A stretch of 50,157 nucleotides of DNA from Acidobacteriota bacterium (GTDB taxonomy: Bacteria; Acidobacteriota; Terriglobia; Terriglobales; Acidobacteriaceae), in assembly GCA_021780075.1 (NCBI GenBank), contig JAJXZL010000006.1:1-50157 (forward strand), in the 5' to 3' direction. Positions within the stretch are counted from its first letter, which is position 1; the number at the start of each line of letters is the position of its first letter. This document shows, piece by piece, positions 1 through 7,732 of this stretch. Under the pieces are notes generated by a model. It was not told the DNA's origin and did no database searches. It was given only the letters and a program-made list of their open reading frames with translations. Both the position numbers and the translations under genes were made by a program.

Positions 1-502
1 GCTCATCCACAAGTGTTTGGATGACGTCACAGACATGGGATGCCTGGCTTTCATCTAGAGTCTTGCCCTCTATCACCGAACGCTTGAATGGAATTTCACT
101 GATTCTGCCGCCGATATCTGTGAAGCCTACAGTGAGTGTCTTGTTCAGCAAGTAGTAGAGAAATGCGATCGCAATTCCAATCAGTCCGAAGGAGAAGTAA
201 GTCGCGACGCCAAGGATAATACCGAGAATGATCGCTTCCTTAAGGGGTCGCTTAAACGTATAGAAGGTTGAGCAGGTATTCTCAAGTGGCGTGATGAAGT
301 TAAAGGTCCCTTCGAGAGAGCCCTTGCGAAAGATGATTTTGTCTGTTCGCACGATCAGGTGAATCGTTGGGCTTATACCGAGCACGTTCAGTAGCCATGC
401 AATCAAGCCCCCTGCCCGGCCCGAGATGTGGACATATTCTCCGTCAGAGTTGGGTTGAGTTGAAGCCGACCAAGATTGAATTACGAAGGCGGTAGCAGCC
501 AC
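1..502 (-). CDS. Hypothetical membrane protein, 3' end outside window
   Basis: An open frame runs off the left edge; 167 residues are visible. The start is a GTG at 502-500, chosen because AAGGAG lies seven bases upstream of it. The N-terminal part (about residues 1-75) is polar and looks like a small beta-rich domain. A hydrophobic stretch near residues 87-115, rich in Ile, Gly, Phe and Leu with a central Phe-Gly, looks like one long or two short membrane helices. The remainder is soluble, with a pattern of charged residues. I do not recognise the family. The strong ribosome-binding site and lack of stops support a real gene, although no ATG is present. Confidence 0.7.
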   Translation of the reverse strand, partial: MAATAFVIQSWSASTQPNSDGEYVHISGRAGGLIAWLLNVLGISPTIHLIVRTDKIIFRKGSLEGTFNFITPLENTCSTFYTFKRPLKEAIILGIILGVATYFSFGLIGIAIAFLYYLLNKTLTVGFTDIGGRISEIPFKRSVIEGKTLDESQASHVCDVIQTLVDE

Positions 503-812
503 TTGCTCACTCCTTGAATAGGGTAGATTGGTAGATCATCAAATCATGCTCTTCTGTGCTTGTTGTTGCCGGCGCGTCTTCTTTGTTCGCAATGCAAGTG
601 CCCTGCGATGGTGATCCTGACTCGGGCTGCACACTGGGTGCTGAAGGCTATCACCGCATGTTGCACTGATCTCCTGTAGCACGTACGCTAAATCACCTTT
701 CGCGACGCAATTCATTCGCTGCGGGCCACCCGTTCCATTAAGAAAGCCGCGGCTCTGAAGTTGTCATTAGCGAAAGCATGATCAATGAGCCAGGGTTTTG
801 ATCGCATGTTTT
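503..812. other. Intergenic stretch without recognised features
   Basis: This 310-base gap separates two leftward genes. I see no convincing ORF, RNA, hairpin with T-run or repeat. It should contain the promoter of the partial gene to its left. Confidence 0.5.
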
Positions 813-1316
813 TCAGGATGTTTGAGCGCGCTGCTCTCCCATCTCAGCATCGGTTGTGTGCTTGTTTTGCAAGAACAGGAAGATGTTCCAAATGCTACCG
901 GCAGCCAAGAGAACGAGTGCGAGAGTGTAGCCGGTTTGATAATTGGCTTGGGCCATTCCTCCAGCCTGACTCTGCAGCTCACTATCGAAATGAGACTTCA
1001 TCACGAGCAGAGACACGCTACCCACAATTGCTGCAGCGGCACACCCACTGGCCATCTTTCGGCCCGTAAGGCTGAGGGCAGTGCCGGCAATCGCACACAT
1101 GCCTGCAATTGCAGCAAACGGGTCCGCATTGATGTGCTGCTTTTGAGGCGGCCCAAATGGCTGCGGCTGCGAGAGGGTCGTTCCAGTAGCCAGTTGCTGG
1201 CCAGTCAGCGTCAACGCCTCAACTCCGCCGCAAGAAACAGCGACAAACGGGAAAAAGAAACAGAGTGTGCTACCTGCGAAGAGTAACGCGGAAACAAGTG
1301 CTTTGCGATCAGCCAT
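813..1316 (-). CDS. Small four-helix membrane protein, function unknown
   Basis: The 167-residue product has four likely membrane helices: one near the N-terminus ending in Phe-Phe-Phe-Pro, two separated by a short basic turn (Gly-Arg-Lys) in the middle, and one near the C-terminus rich in Leu, Ala and Ile. A proline- and glutamine-rich loop follows helix one. The ATG at 1316 is preferred over an ATG 21 bases further upstream because GGAGG sits about four bases before it. The C-terminal tail is short and polar. I do not recognise a family. It is transcribed in the same direction as the truncated lipoprotein upstream, 47 bases away, and could share its transcript. Confidence 0.7.
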   Translation of the reverse strand: MADRKALVSALLFAGSTLCFFFPFVAVSCGGVEALTLTGQQLATGTTLSQPQPFGPPQKQHINADPFAAIAGMCAIAGTALSLTGRKMASGCAAAAIVGSVSLLVMKSHFDSELQSQAGGMAQANYQTGYTLALVLLAAGSIWNIFLFLQNKHTTDAEMGEQRAQTS

Positions 1317-1363
1317 ACATCCTCCGTTGTGCATCAACTTTCAAATAACAAGGATCCCCATAC

Positions 1364-1717
1364 TCATCTCCTTGGCGGGCATGTCCCCGTGAACGTGAAG
1401 GAGATTGTTAGTTGATTGGCGCTCACGAATGTAGCGGTGTGGGCCGAGCCGTTGAATGTGACTACCGAATCCGAGAGAAAAGTGGTTCCGTTAATCATCA
1501 CTGTTTGAGCGACTGCCCCCGCAGTCGCGAATGACGGAGACATGCCGATGATCGTCGGTGTGGGGTTTTTCGTTTGAGGCGCAGACCCTACAGCACTGTT
1601 CCCCCCACCTCCGCAGCCGGTCACGAGGCAGCATGCAGGGAACACGGTCAGCGCGTGAAGCCGAAACGCAACGCTCGAGAACCCGGTGCAGGAACTCTTC
1701 TCGCTTGCTCCAATCAT
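1364..1717 (-). CDS. Lipoprotein with a single, apparently truncated IPT/TIG domain
   Basis: The product has a lipoprotein signal with lipobox Val-Thr-Gly-Cys (Cys35 from the start used), then a Gly-rich linker. An IPT/TIG immunoglobulin-like segment follows, with the typical Pro-Thr-Ile, Gly-x-x-x-Thr-Val and Asn-Gly-x-x-Phe pattern. The domain stops right after the strand that normally leads into a longer protein, and ends in Cys-Pro-Pro-Arg-Arg. Acidobacterial TIG lipoproteins are usually far longer, so this is probably a 3'-truncated copy that may or may not be functional. The ATG at 1717 has GGAG four bases upstream; an ATG at 1786 has no visible ribosome-binding site. It lies on the outer or inner membrane if made. 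Confidence 0.55.
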   Translation of the reverse strand: MIGASEKSSCTGFSSVAFRLHALTVFPACCLVTGCGGGGNSAVGSAPQTKNPTPTIIGMSPSFATAGAVAQTVMINGTTFLSDSVVTFNGSAHTATFVSANQLTISFTFTGTCPPRR

Positions 1718-1837
1718 GGCGCTCCGACCCCAATTGATTGTTATCTCAACTGCAAATAGGCTGATCGTCTGTTCTCGAGCGGACATATGCGCGTTTCTAC
1801 GGGAGTCCGATGCTCTCCGTCCATTTGTCGCCAGAGC

Positions 1838-2626
1838 CTATTCAGTCACTCCAAACGTGTACAGCTTGCCGGTCGAAGCCCCATTGCCAGAGGCGAGCGC
1901 ACCCGGGGCGAGAAACCCATATTCACCACCCTTCAAATCCGAGATGGTGCCTTTGTAGGTGTTATGCCCGATTCGCTGAAAATTGATCGAGAGCGCCTGC
2001 CTGTCGACCCCTCCTGATGCACCCAGTAGCCCCATCTTCGATTCAGTGAATTCTCTGGAGTCATTTTTCGGATTCAACTGAATTAACTGGTATTCAGTAG
2101 GTGCCGTCCCATCGGCGCAACGGACTATAAACGTGACCGGATTCTTGAGGCGCATGGAGCTTTGCTGACCGGGCACGATACCCTGGAACTTGGCCTTCTT
2201 GAGACCGTACGTGAAAGCCATTCCTAGTGTCCCTGCCGTCTTGAAATTAACTACTTCCACAGGGAGGGGCGCCAATGCATCTTTCACCATTGCGTATGCA
2301 CCGATTTCGTCAGGGAGGCCGCTATTATCAGTGGAAGCCTCGCCTGAGGCTGGCTTTGGCCCTGCGGAAGCTAGTGCGGCGTCAATCACTTTTTCGCTCA
2401 GTCCGGCGTTCTTTAATGCCAGGAGCCCCTGAACGGACGTATCCAGCGAAACACCATTGGCGCCAATTGCATTAATGATTGTCTGGTCGTTGAAACCAGC
2501 CGTCTTCATCTGAATGAGGTCCGACGATGTGAGCGGCTTCTTGGCCTGCGCAGAGACCGACACCGGCATAGAGATCGTGAGCAGACTGAGTAAGGCTATT
2601 GCTAAAGCTGCCCCAAATCGACACAT
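1838..2626 (-). CDS. Secreted protein with N-terminal helical repeat module
   Basis: The 262-residue product begins with a Sec signal peptide (about residues 1-27, ending Val-Ser-Ala-Gln-Ala). A helical module follows in which Leu-Thr-x-x-Asp-Leu-Ile and Ala-Gly-Phe/Leu motifs repeat; it resembles short modules seen in exported acidobacterial proteins. The C-terminal 150 residues look beta-rich. The frame extends a further 67 codons upstream, but that part has unusual composition and no ribosome-binding site, so the ATG directly before the signal peptide was chosen. The gene diverges from the HTH-propeller regulator at 3067, and a CRP-type palindrome lies in the gap. Molecular function is unknown. 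Confidence 0.7.
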   Translation of the reverse strand: MCRFGAALAIALLSLLTISMPVSVSAQAKKPLTSSDLIQMKTAGFNDQTIINAIGANGVSLDTSVQGLLALKNAGLSEKVIDAALASAGPKPASGEASTDNSGLPDEIGAYAMVKDALAPLPVEVVNFKTAGTLGMAFTYGLKKAKFQGIVPGQQSSMRLKNPVTFIVRCADGTAPTEYQLIQLNPKNDSREFTESKMGLLGASGGVDRQALSINFQRIGHNTYKGTISDLKGGEYGFLAPGALASGNGASTGKLYTFGVTE

Positions 2627-2861
2627 CTGAGCATTCGCAGGAACCCTTCTACACCTGTTGAAGGCCTCACTGCGACTTAGAAATGTGCGGCGCTCGCTCG
2701 GGACCGAACCGCAATACTTACCTAACAGGTTGCGTTGGTCCAGAGAGATTTGCAAAGTTCCTGATTTCGCGCGCTTTGCAGCCTCAAATCTCGAATTCGG
2801 CTCGCAAGAACCTAAAAGATGCCTCATCTGCAGTCCCCCACTGTGCTACAGTTTTTCTCCC

Positions 2862-2877
2862 TGTGATATAAATCACA
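2862..2877. promoter_or_regulatory. CRP/FNR-family operator candidate
   Basis: TGTGA-TATAAA-TCACA matches the Escherichia coli CRP consensus half-sites and spacing exactly, with six-base perfect arms (TGTGAT/ATCACA). It lies in the 440-base divergent gap between the secreted protein (start 2626) and the regulator (start 3067), 236 bases from the first and 189 from the second. No other strong site is obvious in this gap. Binding by a CRP/FNR-family protein is inferred from the motif alone. Confidence 0.5.
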
Positions 2878-3066
2878 ACCGAGAGTCTTGTTCGCTTGCA
2901 TCTCATCTTGAAAAGGAGCAAGATTTCTACCACATATCAGACCGAAAACAAGCTATTTTCATCAACTGACGCAATATGACATAACATGGTTTTAAGTGAC
3001 ATTTTGCAGGTTGCTGCCTCGGAAATCCCTTCCCCACGAGGCCTGTAGGTTGAGGCGTGAGAAGTC

Positions 3067-5103
3067 ATGGAAGCGGGAAGAAACAGCCAGAAAAGAATTG
3101 ACTCCTGGAAAGAGATCGCCGCTTATCTAGGGCGTGATGCACGTACAGCCATCCGCTGGGAGAAGGAGAGAGGGCTTCCTGTGCACCGTGTCCCAGGTGG
3201 CCAGCGGCAGGCTGTCTTTGCCTATCGACACGAACTCGAAGCGTGGCTGGCTGGCTCATACCGCTCAAACGAGGCAGCGGCTACCCCACCAGAGCAGTCA
3301 CTGGAGACTTCACAAGGTCTTCCAACTCCGCATCCCACGATGGGTAAAGCCTCTCTCATTTGGAATCGGCCAACCCCCGCACCTCTCAAGCGAGGGTTCT
3401 GGCAAAGCAGGGCCGCTATTCTGGCAACGATCATCATTGCAACTGCCATCATGGGCGGAGCTACTGAGCTGTGGCATATGGATTCGGGGGAATTGCTGGC
3501 AACGAATCCGACCCGACTTACTCAATCGCACCAACGTATTTTGTCTCCCTTGTTGAGCAATGGAGAGCGAATTCTGTTCCCGCGATACGAAGACGGAAGA
3601 TATGACATAGGTGCAGTCTCGGCTCAAGGCGGATCAAGCACTACTGTTACAACGAACATTGCAAATCCTGAGTTGTGTGCGCTTTCTCCCGACAGTCGCA
3701 GTATGCTCCTGCGCGATCTCGTACGTACTCGAGATCAACTCAACCCGCTTTACATTCAACCGGAGGGCAGTGTAGCAGAAAGAGTCGGGGATATTGCCGC
3801 CTACGATGCGGCTTGGTATCCAAATGGAAAGACGATTCTTTATTCAGCCGAAGGTATTGTGTATGCGACCGACACGTCCGGGAAGGTTAGCAGGCGGCTC
3901 TTCAGCGTTCCAGGGAATGCCTTCTGGTTCAAATGGGCACCAAACGGCAAGAGGGTACGCTTTACGGTAATGGATAAACATACGGAAGAGACTTCCATTT
4001 GGGAGTTCGCTCCATGGACAGGAAAGCTCCGCCGGTTGTTTCCGGAAATGCACGATCAAGTTTGCTGCGGTTCTTGGACGCCAGATGGCAACTTCTTTTT
4101 GTTCCAGGCCCGCATCAAGAACATCTTCGAAATTTGGGCCCAGCGAGATCCGAAGAGCTTTATATTTCCTGTGCCATACAGGCCTTTTCCATTGATTGCC
4201 GGAGCAAGCAACTATCGTGGTCCGCTCGCAAGTAATGATGGGAGAAAGCTATTTGTGCGTGCCGAGGCTCCCAAAGGTGAGCTAGTACAGTACAACTCAC
4301 AACTGCACCAATTCGTTCCAGTGGATCCAAGCATTTCGGTGCGAACCATGGCGTATTCCAAAGACAAAAAGTGGATAGCATACACCAGCTTGGACGATAA
4401 CAACCTCTGGCGATGCCGTGCAGATGGAACCCAATGTATCCAACTGACACAGAATTTCAGGCAGACCGTCATGCCGCGCTGGTCGCCGGACGGTAAGACC
4501 ATTGCATTCATGGCCAATAGCTTTACAGGACCTTGGAAGGTCTACACTGTGCCCGCAGATGGTGGAACATCCCGCCCCTTATCACGCGAAGAATGGGCAA
4601 CGGGATACCCGGATTGGTCTCCGAAAGGACAGCAACTGGTTTTCAGCAATGTGCCACCTGTGTCGCAGCCGGGCGGGATCTACATTTTGGATATTCGCTC
4701 CGGCAGTATCACGAAGTTGCCCGAATCAAATGGTTATTCATTTCCGAGGTGGTCTCCAGACGGGCGCTCTATTGTTGCAGAACATGCTGGGGATCAATGT
4801 CTCTACCTTTTTCAGTTCTCGTCCGGGAAGTGGAGTTCCCTTACAAAGATTCCAGCAAACTTTCCCAACTGGTCACACGACGGAAAGTATGTCTACTTCT
4901 TATCTGCTTCCAGCCCTGCCCGTGCCATTTTTCGGGTCGAAGTGGCATATCGTACTGTAAGAAAGTTTGTGGATTTGGCGAATATTGAGCACGGCCCTTA
5001 CTTTTTCGGTGATTGGGTGGGATTGACGCCTGACGACGCACCACTAGCAGTTCGCAATTCAACCATTGAGGATGTTTATGCTTGGGACTTGAATGCCAAG
5101 TAA
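3067..5103 (+). CDS. Membrane-anchored HTH regulator with TolB-like PD40 propeller
   Basis: The 678-residue protein has three parts. Residues 10-62 form a helix-turn-helix domain (Trp-Lys-Glu-Ile-Ala-Ala-Tyr-Leu-Gly, then Arg-Trp-Glu) related to MerR/excisionase folds. Residues 114-135 are a transmembrane helix. From about residue 145 to the end lie PD40/WD40-like blades with repeated Trp-Ser-Pro-Asp-Gly-Lys motifs, as in TolB. The likely topology is a cytoplasmic DNA-binding head and a periplasmic propeller, a one-component sensor layout like CadC but with a propeller sensor. This architecture is frequent in Acidobacteria; its ligand is unknown. It may regulate the divergently transcribed secreted-protein gene. 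Confidence 0.8.
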   Translation: MEAGRNSQKRIDSWKEIAAYLGRDARTAIRWEKERGLPVHRVPGGQRQAVFAYRHELEAWLAGSYRSNEAAATPPEQSLETSQGLPTPHPTMGKASLIWNRPTPAPLKRGFWQSRAAILATIIIATAIMGGATELWHMDSGELLATNPTRLTQSHQRILSPLLSNGERILFPRYEDGRYDIGAVSAQGGSSTTVTTNIANPELCALSPDSRSMLLRDLVRTRDQLNPLYIQPEGSVAERVGDIAAYDAAWYPNGKTILYSAEGIVYATDTSGKVSRRLFSVPGNAFWFKWAPNGKRVRFTVMDKHTEETSIWEFAPWTGKLRRLFPEMHDQVCCGSWTPDGNFFLFQARIKNIFEIWAQRDPKSFIFPVPYRPFPLIAGASNYRGPLASNDGRKLFVRAEAPKGELVQYNSQLHQFVPVDPSISVRTMAYSKDKKWIAYTSLDDNNLWRCRADGTQCIQLTQNFRQTVMPRWSPDGKTIAFMANSFTGPWKVYTVPADGGTSRPLSREEWATGYPDWSPKGQQLVFSNVPPVSQPGGIYILDIRSGSITKLPESNGYSFPRWSPDGRSIVAEHAGDQCLYLFQFSSGKWSSLTKIPANFPNWSHDGKYVYFLSASSPARAIFRVEVAYRTVRKFVDLANIEHGPYFFGDWVGLTPDDAPLAVRNSTIEDVYAWDLNAK

Positions 5104-5300
5104 CAGATTCCCAAGAGCAATCAGCTGCTACGGCAACTTAGACTCGCAGAGATTCGAAATGAAGCAAGGTATGTCTTCTCCCCTTTTCCAATGGCCTTCG
5201 ATTGTGCTTGCGGGTGACCAAAACCCAAAACCACGCTAGCGCAAGGGTGAGAAATTTCGGTGCTCGGTGATTCTCTGACGCAGGAGAGGTACGCCGGGAT

Positions 5301-5399
5301 ATGGCGAAGAATGGTCATTCAGATGAGCAGATTCCGCGCTTGCTGCGCGAGGCAGAGTCAGGTGTGGCAGTAGTGGAGGTCTGCCATAAACCCGGCTGA
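5301..5399 (+). pseudogene. IS3-type orfA transposase remnant (N-terminal part)
   Basis: A 32-codon frame encodes the N-terminal helix-turn-helix of an IS3-family OrfA: a Ser-Asp-Glu-Gln-Ile segment, then Leu-Arg-Glu-Ala-Glu-Ser-Gly and Val-x-Glu-Val-Cys-His-Lys. In full OrfA proteins this continues into a Gly-Ile-Ser and Tyr-x-Trp motif; here a stop follows Pro-Gly. No orfB or clear terminal inverted repeat was found nearby. It is not functional. Confidence 0.6.
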
Positions 5400-5480
5400 T
5401 GGGCGCGGCTAGAACTGATCCAAACTGACGGTTAGTCTTTTGGCAATGACCCGCCTGAAGGAGGCAGAGGAAATTTGCCA

Positions 5481-5645
5481 ATGAAGAAGACGTTCTCTGT
5501 AGAGCAGATCATTGGAGTGTTGAAGCAGGCCGAAGTCGGAGTGCCTGTTGCAGAGTTGATCCGCAAGACCGGCATTACAGAGCAGACGTACTACCGGTCG
5601 AAGGCGAAGTACGCCGGCCGAGTTCGCCAGTCAGATCGCGGCTAG
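5481..5645 (+). pseudogene. IS3-type orfA transposase remnant
   Basis: The 54-codon frame matches the first two helices of IS3-family OrfA: Phe-Ser-Val-Glu-Gln-Ile-Ile, Lys-Gln-Ala-Glu-Val-Gly-Val-Pro-Val, then Gly-Ile-Thr-Glu-Gln-Thr-Tyr-Tyr and Lys-Ala-Lys-Tyr-Ala-Gly. It ends early; intact OrfA is about 90-100 residues and is followed by the DDE transposase OrfB, which is absent. It lies 81 bases after a second remnant of the same family that is clearly different in sequence, so at least two insertions left traces here. Confidence 0.65.
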
Positions 5646-5749
5646 CTGTGATCTGACTGAACCAAAAACAGGCCAAGAATTAACCTTCTGATTGGTACTG
5701 TTTTTCCAGGCCCTTCAACGTTCCACTTTGTCTCACTCCCTCTGGTACA

Positions 5750-5914
5750 GAATTTGCCGGGCACTCCAATGTCAGCTTGCCCGTGATTCAGGGCATGCTG
5801 CGACACGCGAGACCAAGCACGACGGCGCGCTACATCCATCCGGTCAACGAAACCCAGGTGGCGACCCAGGGGAAATTCCTGGAGGCCATCAAAGTCGCAA
5901 AGTGTGTGGCTTAG
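5750..5914 (+). pseudogene. Tyrosine recombinase (phage-type integrase) C-terminal remnant
   Basis: This frame reads as the last 54 residues of a tyrosine recombinase. It has the late catalytic box Met-Leu-Arg-His-Ala-Arg-Pro-Ser-Thr-Thr-Ala-Arg-Tyr-Ile-His, which holds the second catalytic histidine and the nucleophilic tyrosine, followed by a short helical tail. The upstream catalytic arginine, lysine and His-x-x-Arg box are missing, so it cannot act. It stops 77 bases before the 3' end of the tRNA-Val gene, a classic integration target, which suggests decay of an element that once integrated there. Confidence 0.6.
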
Positions 5915-5991
5915 GTGCAGTTGGGTTGAATCTTGGGCTGAAAGGAGAAGGAAACGAATGGAAAATACGTGCTAAGTTATTGAAAATAAAT

Positions 5992-6068
5992 TGGTAGGCA
6001 CGATTGGATTCGAACCAACGACCTCTTCCGTGTCAAGGAAGCGCTCTAACCAACTGAGCTACGCGCCT
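5992..6068 (-). tRNA. tRNA-Val(GAC)
   Basis: The minus strand folds as a full cloverleaf of 77 bases. The acceptor stem pairs AGGCGCG with CGTGCCT, discriminator A is followed by an encoded CCA. The D-arm is GCTC/GAGC and the T-arm GTTGG-TTCGAAT-CCAAT. The anticodon arm is CTTCC-TTGACAC-GGAAG, giving anticodon GAC for valine codon GUC. There is no other tRNA beside it. Confidence 0.93.
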
Positions 6069-6685
6069 ATGTTGCAACCTAAGGTAGTTTAACAGGATCG
6101 GCGCGGCGGGAAAAGGTCCGTAATCCGTCCGTACGCGGTTGAGCGAAGGATTTGGGTCGGGCGACGCGGAACATGTGCGGTCTGAGGAAACGCGCTTCGG
6201 TGTTCTGGCTGGCGGAGGGGCAGGACGCACTGGCAGGATGTGGCGATCGGGATAGGCGATACAGTGTTCTCCCCTGAAGAGGTTGCAGATCGCTTGCTGA
6301 TTTGTCGAAAGGGGCTCAACCGGGCGCTGGCAAAGGCGGCCGGTTCAAGGCGTACGCCAGTTGCCGAAGCGTGTCCAGCTTCGCGCTAGTCGCAGTGGGT
6401 ACGGCGGGCATGGTACACACAGTCCTGCCCTTGCTCAATTCCACAAATCTTATTAATGGACCGATCAGGGAAGGTGTGGCGCTGTTCTGCCCGCGTCACC
6501 ATGCTGTACCATCATTGTCTAACGGAGCATTTTCAGTTATCGGGCACTGGATGGCAACACCCCGGGGACCGACGCGTATGTGCTCCATGGGGAATAGCCA
6601 CTGCTTGCGACCGGCGCATCCATCGGCCGGGGACGTAGCCCGTCTCGGGGGCCGACGCCGCAGGCAGCTGGCGTTTGAACGTGTT
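6069..6685. other. Gene-poor stretch between tRNA-Val and the phosphatidyltransferase
   Basis: About 617 bases hold no gene I can defend. Several open frames run through on both strands, but their composition does not look like protein. One frame around 6240-6390 reads plausibly (Ser-Pro-Glu-Glu-Val-Ala-Asp-Arg-Leu-Leu) for about 40 codons and has no family I know. The rightward frame leading into the gene at 6686 stays open upstream, which reflects GC-rich sequence rather than a longer protein. Confidence 0.4.
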
Positions 6686-7282
6686 ATGACAGACGGCTGG
6701 ATTACACGACTGAACCCGCTTCGCAACGCCCCCAATCTGCTTACGTTGTTGCGCATCTGCCTGGCCCCGTTCCTGGTTTCCACCGTTCTTGACAACCGTT
6801 TTGAGGTGAGCTTTGTCCTCTTCATAGCCGCTGGAGTGACTGACGCGCTAGACGGCCTGCTGGCCCGCGCCCTGAAGCAGCGCACCATGTTGGGCCTCTA
6901 TCTTGACCCAGTGGCCGACAAGCTGCTGTTGAGCACACTCTTCCTGGTGCTCATGTACAAGGGGCTGATTCCAGCACATGTTACAGTGCTGGTCCTCGGC
7001 AGGGACGTGGGCATCCTGCTGGTTTCGGCCATTCTGTATGCGGCAGCGGGGCGGCGGGAGTTCTTCCCCAGCCTCTTTGGCAAGGCCAATACCCTGACCC
7101 AGATCACAGCGGTGGCAGTGGTGATGCTGCATCAGTTCGATCACGCACCCTGGGTGGTGGTGCTGCGCTCGCTGACGCTCAACGCCACTATCGCACTCAC
7201 CGTAGCTTCGGGCCTGCACTACGCATGGCTTGTGGCGCGACGGCCCTCAACTGCCCCGGCCGCCGGACCAGGAACAAAATAG
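6686..7282 (+). CDS. CDP-alcohol phosphatidyltransferase (PgsA-like)
   Basis: The 198-residue membrane protein carries the complete CDP-alcohol phosphotransferase signature Asp-x2-Asp-Gly-x2-Ala-Arg-x8-Gly-x3-Asp-x3-Asp, near residues 52-77. The aspartates bind the metal that activates the CDP-diacylglycerol substrate. Its Leu-Asp-Pro-Val-Ala-Asp-Lys segment is typical of phosphatidylglycerophosphate synthases, but close relatives make other phospholipids or cardiolipin, so the alcohol acceptor is uncertain. Hydrophobic segments predict about five or six helices. The open frame extends 128 codons upstream without family features; the ATG at 6686 starts the conserved N-terminus. It probably acts in inner-membrane phospholipid synthesis. 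Confidence 0.8.
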   Translation: MTDGWITRLNPLRNAPNLLTLLRICLAPFLVSTVLDNRFEVSFVLFIAAGVTDALDGLLARALKQRTMLGLYLDPVADKLLLSTLFLVLMYKGLIPAHVTVLVLGRDVGILLVSAILYAAAGRREFFPSLFGKANTLTQITAVAVVMLHQFDHAPWVVVLRSLTLNATIALTVASGLHYAWLVARRPSTAPAAGPGTK

Positions 7283-7366
7283 TCCTCCTTGCCGCATCGC
7301 ACCGCGTAGCGGAGGAGGCGACAAATCACTGCAAGAGCAGTTGGGGAGGGTTCTCTACGTGAGCCA

Positions 7367-7531
7367 CTAGTCGCTCTCTGTGGCTTCTTCCCTGTCGGCG
7401 CTTTCTTCAATCGCCATATCGTTAAATTCTTCTGAGTCAAATACTTCTCCGCATTCCAGGCACTCGACATACTCCGTGTCTTCATGCCGGGAGACAATTC
7501 GTACCCTGGGGTGTTTGCAGGCGGTTGCCAT
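7367..7531 (-). CDS. 54-residue zinc-ribbon-like protein
   Basis: A short frame encodes 54 residues with an N-terminal Cys-Lys-His, a Val-Ser-Arg-x-Glu-Asp-Thr-Glu-Tyr-Val segment and a Cys-Leu-Glu-Cys-Gly knuckle, then a strongly acidic tail of Asp and Glu. The CxxC plus the earlier Cys/His could bind one zinc. Codon use looks coding and the frame is free of stops; I recall similar small acidic proteins in acidobacterial genomes but cannot name a family. No clear ribosome-binding site precedes the ATG. It is transcribed away from the ISC operon, with its start about 200 bases from iscR. Confidence 0.6.
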   Translation of the reverse strand: MATACKHPRVRIVSRHEDTEYVECLECGEVFDSEEFNDMAIEESADREEATESD

Positions 7532-7673
7532 CGGTTCGCTATCGGTTGGATTTAGGTACTCTTTCCGCAGATTGTAGCGGGGTTTTTCTGTTTTTCAAAC
7601 GCGAAATTGATGAATTGTACCCCTCTCGGCACAATACTCGCACGGTGGCGAGCGCAGCACATTCCAGCCGGGC

Positions 7674-7717
7674 TTGAAATACGGACAGATTCGGTCGTAT
7701 ACTGAATCCGGACCGAA
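7674..7717 (+). promoter_or_regulatory. Promoter and inverted-repeat operator of the ISC operon
   Basis: TTGAAA (7674-7679) and TATACT (7698-7703) are separated by 18 bases and form a good sigma-70 promoter, with the iscR ATG about 25 bases past the expected start. A perfect seven-base inverted repeat TTCGGTC (7690-7696) and GACCGAA (7711-7717) with a 14-base centre covers the -10 element. A dimeric regulator there would block RNA polymerase, so IscR autoregulation is a reasonable inference. The sequence does not follow the E. coli type 1 IscR box closely. Confidence 0.55.
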
Positions 7718-7732
7718 GAAGTCGGATATTGA

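Noticed and set aside
5992..6030. A second copy of the tRNA-Val 3' end as an attachment site
   Set aside because: I looked for a repeat of this sequence elsewhere in the window and found none.
6302..6685. Upstream extension of the phosphatidyltransferase frame
   Set aside because: It lacks family similarity and membrane or signal features; the conserved N-terminus begins at 6686.
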